Program-made: the position numbers and the translations under genes
Source: Bacillus gobiensis
GTDB lineage: Bacteria > Bacillota > Bacilli > Bacillales > Bacillaceae
Assembly: GCF_001278705.1 (NCBI RefSeq)
Contig: NZ_CP012600.1
Span: 4,533,588 to 4,597,587, forward strand
Reading direction: 5' to 3'
DNA length: 64,000 bases
Part shown: piece after piece, positions 58,271 to 64,000 of the stretch
How the letters are laid out: every line of letters begins with the position of its first letter
Numbering within the stretch: position 1 is the stretch's first letter
Notes under the pieces: generated by a model
The model's input: the letters and a program-made list of their open reading frames with translations, nothing else
Databases searched by the model: none
What the model was told of the DNA's origin: nothing

Positions 58271-59902
58271 GTGCAGACAAAAAAGATGACGCTTCAAAAA
58301 AAAATCATGCTCCTGGTTATCGTACTGCTTCTTGTCGTCATTACACTGCTCACATCGATTTTTGCCTACCTTCAATCAAAGGATAGACAAAAGCAGGCGG
58401 AGCAATTGGCGTTGCAAACTGCGAAAACGATTTCATATATGACGCCTCTCAAACTGTCATTTAAAGCAGATGATTCATTGGATAATCTCGATGCCGACAT
58501 CACGCAGATTATGACACAGGTTGATGCAAGTGCAATCTACATAACCGATCGAGAACAGATTGTTTTTGCAAGCGTAAATGAGAATGCCGAGGAAAAAGCA
58601 GCCAGTATCAATGACAAGGAGCTAAGTAAAACTGTGGTGTTTGGTGCTTCAACTGTAGCTGAAGCTTCTAATGAAAATCACACTATGATCAGGGGAAGTG
58701 CTCCAATTATCATAGAGTATGAAAATTACAATCAAGTCGTTGGCGGAGTATATGTAGATATTTCAAAGTCTCAAATCAATAAAAGCATCATCCGTCATCT
58801 GACAACTCTTGGATACTTGGCAGTAATCGTGCTTTTGATCGGTGCGATGGGTGCAATTGTGCTGGCAAGAAACATAAGGAAGGATACATTCGGCTTAGAG
58901 CCGCAGCAAATCGCCTCCCTGTTTTATGAAAGAAATGCCATTCTTCAAGCAATTAAAGAAGGCATTCTGGCTATTGATACCTCTGGGACGATTACAATGA
59001 CAAATACTTCTGCAGAAGAATTGCTCGAATTAAATGAGGCACCGATCCACCAGCACATAGACAATATTATGCCAGATGCAGGCTTGACCTCAGTAATTTT
59101 GCAAGGGAAGTCAAAATCGAATGAAGAGGTTCGTTATCGTGAAAAGACGTTCATCTTAAATTCGAAGCTGATTCAAGACAAAAATAAAATCCATGGGGTC
59201 GTTGTAAGTTTTCGAGAGAAGACAGAATTAAAAAAACTGATTGACACACTGACGGAGGTCAGTAAATATTCGGAAGACCTAAGAGCGCAGACCCATGAAT
59301 TTTCAAATAAGCTGTATGTTATTCTGGGACTTCTCGAGCTCGGAGAATACGATGAAGCTATTGAGTTAATAAAAAATGAATACGCTTTCCAAATAAAGCA
59401 GCATGATTTTTTATTGCAGAATATTCATTCGCAAAAAATCCAAGCTATTTTGCTCGGTAAGCTAGGGAAAGCCTCTGAAAAAAAGGTCCATCTACTGATC
59501 GATGAAAATAGCTATCTAGAGTCTTTGCCGGAGCATTTAGGAATTTCACCTTTTATCACAATCATCGGGAACTTGATTGATAACGCAATAGAGGCAGTAC
59601 GCCTTTCAGAGACACGAGAAGTTTCTTTTTTTATTACGGATATCGGCAGAGATATTATTATTGAAGTGTCTGACAGTGGACAAGGGTTTTCGGAGAGGCA
59701 CGACGATGACATTTTTAAAAAAGGATTTTCAACTAAAGGGGAAAAAAGAGGGTATGGCCTTGCCAATGTGAAGGAAGTTGTAGAAGAGCTTAAAGGATTT
59801 ATTGAATATTCCAACTTAAAAAACGGAGGCGCGGTTTTTACTGTTTATTTACCGAAAGAAAGAAATAGGGGGATTTTGAATGCTCAACGTGGTCATAGCT
59901 GA
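58271..59902 (+). CDS. citS: citrate-sensing histidine kinase
   Basis: 543 residues with the CitA/DcuS plan. A first membrane helix (about 12-33) is followed by an extracellular PAS-like sensor, a second helix (about 178-200), a cytosolic PAS domain, then HisKA_7-type AQTHEFSNKLYVILGLLELG with the phosphorylated His and an ATPase domain (NLIDNAIEAV, DSGQGF, GYGLANV). GTG start with GGAAGGGAAGCGG upstream. It overlaps citT by 23 bases and would switch on citM when citrate is outside. Confidence 0.9.
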   Translation: MQTKKMTLQKKIMLLVIVLLLVVITLLTSIFAYLQSKDRQKQAEQLALQTAKTISYMTPLKLSFKADDSLDNLDADITQIMTQVDASAIYITDREQIVFASVNENAEEKAASINDKELSKTVVFGASTVAEASNENHTMIRGSAPIIIEYENYNQVVGGVYVDISKSQINKSIIRHLTTLGYLAVIVLLIGAMGAIVLARNIRKDTFGLEPQQIASLFYERNAILQAIKEGILAIDTSGTITMTNTSAEELLELNEAPIHQHIDNIMPDAGLTSVILQGKSKSNEEVRYREKTFILNSKLIQDKNKIHGVVVSFREKTELKKLIDTLTEVSKYSEDLRAQTHEFSNKLYVILGLLELGEYDEAIELIKNEYAFQIKQHDFLLQNIHSQKIQAILLGKLGKASEKKVHLLIDENSYLESLPEHLGISPFITIIGNLIDNAIEAVRLSETREVSFFITDIGRDIIIEVSDSGQGFSERHDDDIFKKGFSTKGEKRGYGLANVKEVVEELKGFIEYSNLKNGGAVFTVYLPKERNRGILNAQRGHS

Positions 59903-60551
59903 GGATGATTTTCGCATTGCAGCTATTCATGAGAAGTACCTGAGCCAAATGGAGGGGTTCGCTCTTAAAGGAAAAGCGCTTAATGCAAAAGAAACGATTG
60001 AACTTCTCTCTCGTTTCAAGGTTGATTTGCTTCTGTTGGATCTGTATATGCCGGATGAATTAGGGACGAAGATTCTTCCAGACATTCGCAAAGACTATCC
60101 GAAAACAGATGTTATTGTGATCACCGCAGCAACAGAAACAGCTTTATTAAAGGATGCACTGCGCTCAGGGGTTTTCCATTATTTAATAAAACCTGTATCA
60201 TCTGAAAAATTCGCCCAAGTGATGGGAGAATATAAGAAAAAAAAGCAGTTTATAGATTCAAAAACCGATATCAATCAAGCCGATCTTGATTTGTATTTTG
60301 GTACCCAAAATCAAGAAGAGAGAAAATCTTATTTGCCTACGGGGATTAATTCAATCACACTTGAAAAGGTAAAGCGTGTTCTAAAGGGTACTGAAGAGGG
60401 CATTACAGCAGAGGAAATCGGAGAAAAAATGGGTGTTTCAAGAACCACATCAAGAAGGTATGTGGAGTATCTTGTCAGTTTAGGAGAAGCAAAAGCAGAG
60501 CTGGAATACGGCATTATCGGCAGACCGGAACGAAGATACTATCTTTCCTAA
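59880..60551 (+). CDS. citT: citrate response regulator
   Basis: 223 residues. The receiver domain has acidic AEDD near the start, the phospho-acceptor Asp in LLLLDLYMPDE, Thr in VITAA and Lys in LIKPVS. A helix-turn-helix follows (ITAEEIGEKMGVSRTTSRRY). In B. subtilis CitT binds AT-rich DNA ahead of citM. Overlap with citS indicates coupled synthesis. Confidence 0.92.
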   Translation: MLNVVIAEDDFRIAAIHEKYLSQMEGFALKGKALNAKETIELLSRFKVDLLLLDLYMPDELGTKILPDIRKDYPKTDVIVITAATETALLKDALRSGVFHYLIKPVSSEKFAQVMGEYKKKKQFIDSKTDINQADLDLYFGTQNQEERKSYLPTGINSITLEKVKRVLKGTEEGITAEEIGEKMGVSRTTSRRYVEYLVSLGEAKAELEYGIIGRPERRYYLS

Positions 60552-60571
60552 AGAAGAACAGGGGGATCACG

Positions 60572-61531
60572 ATGAAAAAAATATGGACATCAATGTTTTT
60601 CATAGGATTCATTTTCATCGGCGGCAGCCAAATGCCGTCCTTTCAGCTTCCGTTCTCTAATTCACCGATGGAAATTGTTGTTCCGGCTGAGCCAGGAGGC
60701 AGCTGGGATATGACAGCACGTGCGATGAAAACCGTAATCGACTCCAATCATTTTTTTAAAAAACCAATTCAAATCAAGTACATAACCGGAGAAGATGAAG
60801 GGTGGAAGTATCTTCAGAAACGAAATGGACATGTTATTAGTTTAAATTCCAGCTTGCTTTTAAGTAATAATCTGTTAGGAAAAGGCACCGTCCGATATGA
60901 TGAGTTCCATCCTCTGGCAATTCTCACAAAAGAGTGGCATGTAACCGCTGTGCCTAAAGATTCGAAGCTGAAGTCTGCAGCTGATTTAATTTCAGTTCTG
61001 AAAATAAATCCAGGACAGCTTAAGATAGGATTTGCACCCTCCATCGGAAATGATGACCAGCTGTCTTTTGTCAAAGCAGTAGAAAAGGCCGGGATTTCTA
61101 CTGATAAACTGCAGTTTTTACAATATAACAACGGCAATGATTTATTCGATGCTTTGGCCAATGATGAAATCGACGTGGCGTCTGGATCAGTGAACGAAGC
61201 GCTGGCACACTTTAAAGCCAATCATATCGAAATTCTGGTTACTACATCGGAAAAACGAATAGAAAGCCTCCCAGACGTTCCAACCTGGAGGGAGGAAGGA
61301 ATTGATTTTGTCTTTGCACATTGGAGAGGAATCATGGGATCTGACAAAATGACCAAAGAAGAGATTATGTTTTGGGACGACGTGATGAACAAAATGGTGA
61401 AAAAAGAAGAGTGGGAGAAACTCTTGCAAAAAAACAACTGGGAGCCCTTTTATAAAAACAGTTGGGAATCTAAGGATTTTCTCAAAGAGCAGAACAAGTA
61501 TTATCACAGGGAAATTGAAGGCACACCGTAA
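60572..61531 (+). CDS. yflP: Bug/TctC-family solute-binding protein YflP
   Basis: 319 residues with an N-terminal membrane signal (MKKIWTSMFFIGFIFIGGS). The mature part has the Bug-family loop VVPAEPGGSWDMTARA, then KLKIGFAPSIGNDDQLSFV and EEGIDFVFAHWRGIMG. Such proteins bind carboxylates. It lies between citT and citM; as it has no tctAB membrane partners here, it may act as an extracellular citrate receptor for CitS. That role is an inference. Confidence 0.85.
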   Translation: MKKIWTSMFFIGFIFIGGSQMPSFQLPFSNSPMEIVVPAEPGGSWDMTARAMKTVIDSNHFFKKPIQIKYITGEDEGWKYLQKRNGHVISLNSSLLLSNNLLGKGTVRYDEFHPLAILTKEWHVTAVPKDSKLKSAADLISVLKINPGQLKIGFAPSIGNDDQLSFVKAVEKAGISTDKLQFLQYNNGNDLFDALANDEIDVASGSVNEALAHFKANHIEILVTTSEKRIESLPDVPTWREEGIDFVFAHWRGIMGSDKMTKEEIMFWDDVMNKMVKKEEWEKLLQKNNWEPFYKNSWESKDFLKEQNKYYHREIEGTP

Positions 61532-61585
61532 TTGCCGGCATCGATGCAGCGATTTTTCGAAATTGAACAAAAAGAACAAAATGCA

Positions 61586-61625
61586 TTTATAAATCTTAAA
61601 TCATTTAAATTAAATAATATTTACT
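61586..61625 (+). promoter_or_regulatory. AT-rich candidate CitT-binding region before citM
   Basis: Repeated AAATCTTAAATCATTTAAAT-like elements lie about 60-100 bases upstream of the citM cre box, where CitT sites lie in B. subtilis. Confidence 0.35.
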
Positions 61626-61684
61626 TGAATGCCCCCCTCTCGTAAGATGAAAAGAAGCAAAGGATTAGCAGCTTTAGAACTTTT

Positions 61685-61698
61685 TGAAAGCGCATTCA
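61685..61698. promoter_or_regulatory. CcpA cre box of citM
   Basis: TGAAAGCGCATTCA fits the cre pattern TGNAARCGNWWWCA at every position. It lies 66 bases before the citM start. B. subtilis citM is repressed through CcpA. Confidence 0.8.
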
Positions 61699-61763
61699 AC
61701 AAGAATTAATTACACCAGAATATGTCATATATTAAAGCTTCTAAAAAGGGGAGGGAAATCATT

Positions 61764-63071
61764 GTGTTAGCGTTTTTAGGTTTTTCAATGATCATCGTAT
61801 TTATGTATTTAATTATTTCAAAGCGGATGTCCGCCCTGGTAGCGTTAATTGTGATTCCGATCTTGTTTGCATTATTCGGCGGATTTGGACCTGGTATCGG
61901 TGAAATGATGTTAGAAGGCGTAAAGCAGGTTGCTCCGACTGGTGTGATGTTAATGTTCGCCATTCTCTACTTTGGGATAATGATTGATGCTGGGTTGTTT
62001 GACCCTCTTGTGGGCAAAATTTTAGCTGTAGTAAAGGGAGATCCATTAAAAATTGTAATCGGTACAGCACTCCTTTCCATGATGGTAGCACTTGATGGGG
62101 ATGGAACGACAACCTATATGATTACGGTATCAGCTATGCTGCCGCTTTATCAACGATTAGGAATGAATCCGCTTATTTTAACATGTATAGCGATGCTGTC
62201 ATTTGGCTTTATGAACATGACACCATGGGGAGGGCCGACTGCAAGAGCAGTAAGCGCACTGCAGCTTGATGTTGCGGATGTATTTACACCGCTTATTCCT
62301 GTAATGGCTGGCGGAGCATTATGGACGCTATTTACAGCATATATTCTTGGAAAAAAAGAGCGTAAAAGAATAGGAGTTGCCGAGATTCAATATTCAGAGG
62401 AGGATAAACTAACAATAAGTCAGCAAAGTGCAGCTTTAGAAACGGAAAGCTTCAAGCGACCCAAGCTTTTATGGATAAATTTATTGTTAACAGTTTCATT
62501 ACTCGTTTGCTTAATTACGTCAGTATTGCCGCTGCCTATTTTATTCATGATCGCCTTTGTCATCGCCCTCATGATTAATTATCCTAAATTGGATGACCAG
62601 AAGGAGAGAATATCTAATCATGCAGGAAACGTTCTGGCTGTTGTAGGCTTAGTGTTTGCTTCCGGGATTTTCACAGGCATATTATCCGGAACAGAAATGG
62701 TTGATGAAATGGCGAACAGTTTAGTTGCCATTATTCCTGAGTCACTAGGCTCATATTTTGCAGTGATTACAGCAGTCACGAGTATTCCATTTACGTATTT
62801 CATGGCAAATGATCCTTACTATTACGGTGTCCTGCCGATTTTGGCGCAAACTGCAGAAGCTTATGGCGTAGATCCAGCAGAAATTGCCCGTGCATCCATT
62901 TTGGGCCAGCCAGTCCATGCAATGAGTCCTTTAATGGCTTCTGCCTATTTACTTGTTGGTATGGCAGGTGTCGAGTTCGGGGACCATCAAAAGTTCATAT
63001 TTAAATGGGCATTAGGTTCTTGTTTTGTAATGATTGCGATCGCGCTGCTTACAGGCGTAATTACTTTTTAA
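61764..63071 (+). CDS. citM: metal-citrate symporter
   Basis: CitMHS-family transporter of about 435 residues and 11-12 helices, which takes up divalent metal-citrate complexes with protons. Blocks ALDGDGTTTYMITVSAMLPL, MNMTPWGGPTARAVSAL and FTYFMANDPYYYGVLPIL are typical. I choose GTG 61764 because GGGGAGGG lies 9 bases upstream and VLAFLGFSMI matches the usual start; ATG 61722 has no site. Controlled by CitST and probably CcpA. Confidence 0.92.
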   Translation: MLAFLGFSMIIVFMYLIISKRMSALVALIVIPILFALFGGFGPGIGEMMLEGVKQVAPTGVMLMFAILYFGIMIDAGLFDPLVGKILAVVKGDPLKIVIGTALLSMMVALDGDGTTTYMITVSAMLPLYQRLGMNPLILTCIAMLSFGFMNMTPWGGPTARAVSALQLDVADVFTPLIPVMAGGALWTLFTAYILGKKERKRIGVAEIQYSEEDKLTISQQSAALETESFKRPKLLWINLLLTVSLLVCLITSVLPLPILFMIAFVIALMINYPKLDDQKERISNHAGNVLAVVGLVFASGIFTGILSGTEMVDEMANSLVAIIPESLGSYFAVITAVTSIPFTYFMANDPYYYGVLPILAQTAEAYGVDPAEIARASILGQPVHAMSPLMASAYLLVGMAGVEFGDHQKFIFKWALGSCFVMIAIALLTGVITF

Positions 63072-63083
63072 TTAGAGCCCTGT

Positions 63084-63116
63084 TGAAAAAGGACCTGTTT
63101 TGGTCCTTTTTCAATA
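63084..63116. terminator. bidirectional terminator after citM
   Basis: TTGAAAAAGGACC / GGTCCTTTTTCAA with a 7-base loop between converging genes. Confidence 0.9.
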
Positions 63117-63119
63117 ATA

Positions 63120-63677
63120 TTAGTCCGTTCGTATCTCATAATTCACAACCTGCTCTTCATCGTTGAACCGCAAGACTAACCACTCACTATCTATCCTAAT
63201 CAGCCCCCGCTCATCTCCAAGGTAATAAACAATATTATCATCTTCTTTAAAATACTCTGTTACAGTTGGCTTTCCCAATAGCGAATTGACTTCGTCTTTT
63301 TCCATACCTATTAGGTCATATGTATTAAAAAAATCATCAATCATATATACTCTTTCATTCTCGTGATCTACCCATTTTTCGACAGTGAAATTTGATCTAT
63401 ATTCGTTAACCCCTAAAATAATTGCACAATACAGCGGCGGAATTATACCAATCGCGGTCATGGCCAGAAATTTAGCCTTTCTTATTTCAGTATATTTCCA
63501 TAAAATCAAAAGAAATAGCAGCAAAAAAACGAAAGGCAATATAATGGCTGTTGTACTAATGACACTGTAAGAAGAATGCAGAATGTTAATTATGAGGTAG
63601 TAGCCCATATATAATAAAACGTATAGAATACCGTATACACAAAGTAAACCCCACAATAGATTTTCTTTAGATTTCAA
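63120..63677 (-). CDS. hypothetical membrane protein with BamE/SmpA-like tail
   Basis: 185 residues: three hydrophobic segments in the first 110 residues, then a soluble C-terminal domain. The block DLIGMEKDEVNSLLGKPTVT, followed by DNIVYYLGDERG and VLRFNDEEQVV, resembles the short alpha/beta fold of BamE/SmpA and beta-lactamase inhibitor-like proteins. I do not recognise a named family. The usual strong ribosome binding site is present (GGGAGTGG before the ATG). Confidence 0.65.
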   Translation of the reverse strand: MKSKENLLWGLLCVYGILYVLLYMGYYLIINILHSSYSVISTTAIILPFVFLLLFLLILWKYTEIRKAKFLAMTAIGIIPPLYCAIILGVNEYRSNFTVEKWVDHENERVYMIDDFFNTYDLIGMEKDEVNSLLGKPTVTEYFKEDDNIVYYLGDERGLIRIDSEWLVLRFNDEEQVVNYEIRTD

Positions 63678-63780
63678 TTTTTAATCCACTCCCTACATGA
63701 CTGATACCTGAATATTCAGCTTATCATAAGTAGCATTCGTCGAAAATAGACAACTTTCTTCAATCATTGCGGCTTACCCC

Positions 63781-64000
63781 AAAATCGCTTATAAATCGGA
63801 AAGATCGCGCATAACGGAACTAAGATCGCTTATAAATCGGAAAGATCGCGCATAACGGTACCAAGATCGCTTATAAATTGGAAAGATCATGCATAACGAG
63901 TCCAAGATCGCTCATAAATCGGAAAGATCGCGCATAACGAGCCCAAGATCGCTCATAAATCGGAAAGATCGCGCATAACGGTACAAGATCGCGCATAACG
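63781..64000. repeat. tandem array of 41-base GATCGC repeats, running off the window
   Basis: Five units plus a partial sixth. Each unit has two related halves: AAGATCGCTTATAAATCGG and AAAGATCGCGCATAACGG plus 3-4 variable bases. Units are contiguous and differ at only a few positions. No open gene crosses the array. Confidence 0.85.

Noticed and set aside
63781..64000. CRISPR array
   Set aside because: The repeated units are contiguous and the whole 41 bases recur; there are no unique spacers of uniform length and no cas genes nearby.

Overview
The window looks like chromosome of an endospore-forming Bacillaceae bacterium (Bacillus in the broad sense). The DNA is low-GC, ribosome binding sites are strong AGGAGG types, GTG and TTG starts are common, and spore genes are present (cotF-like, splA-splB, a KinB-like kinase). 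SigmaB-like promoters, a tandem glycine riboswitch, a cre box and many B. subtilis-type orthologues agree. No rRNA, tRNA, CRISPR array or intact prophage was seen.

Left part (1-23.6 kb) is accessory and reads as one metabolic theme: stripping methyl groups from glycine betaine and burning the resulting glycine. In order it has the tail of a GcvT-fold demethylase at the left edge, monomeric sarcosine oxidase, a Rieske quaternary-amine oxygenase (GbcA/CntA type), an MFS porter, a complete OpuA-type betaine ABC importer and a frameshifted redoxin. Then comes an oppositely oriented run glyA-sdaAB-sdaAA-gcvT-gcvH-gcvPA-gcvPB-lipA-hesB-like behind a tandem glycine riboswitch with terminator. Together these would take betaine through dimethylglycine and sarcosine to glycine, then serine, then pyruvate. 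Beyond a split amidohydrolase/acetyltransferase pair lies an HxlR-type regulator divergent from zwf and a short-form gnd. That fits the formaldehyde that demethylation would release.

Middle-left (23.7-28 kb) holds a KinB-like histidine kinase, an Lrp regulator divergent from a YitT protein, and a secreted V8-type protease with a small lipoprotein.

From about 28.5 kb to the right end, gene content matches the B. subtilis yfn-yfm-yfl neighbourhood: yfnC, yfnA, yfmR, yfmM, yfmL, yflT, nos, acyP, yflK, yflJ, mapB, nagP, citS-citT-yflP-citM. It is interrupted by insertions: a methyltransferase behind a perfect promoter and leader terminator, a hydrolase, MFS and MBL genes, an M14 peptidase, helD in two frames, splAB, a dead IS256-family element and a TrmB/LysE pair. 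Decayed genes include a redoxin, a VOC protein, a D-lyxose isomerase and a small membrane protein. Two intergenic arrays of short AT-rich or GATCGC repeats lie near 35.7 kb and at the right edge.

All names come from reading the sequence and recalled family features; no database search was run.
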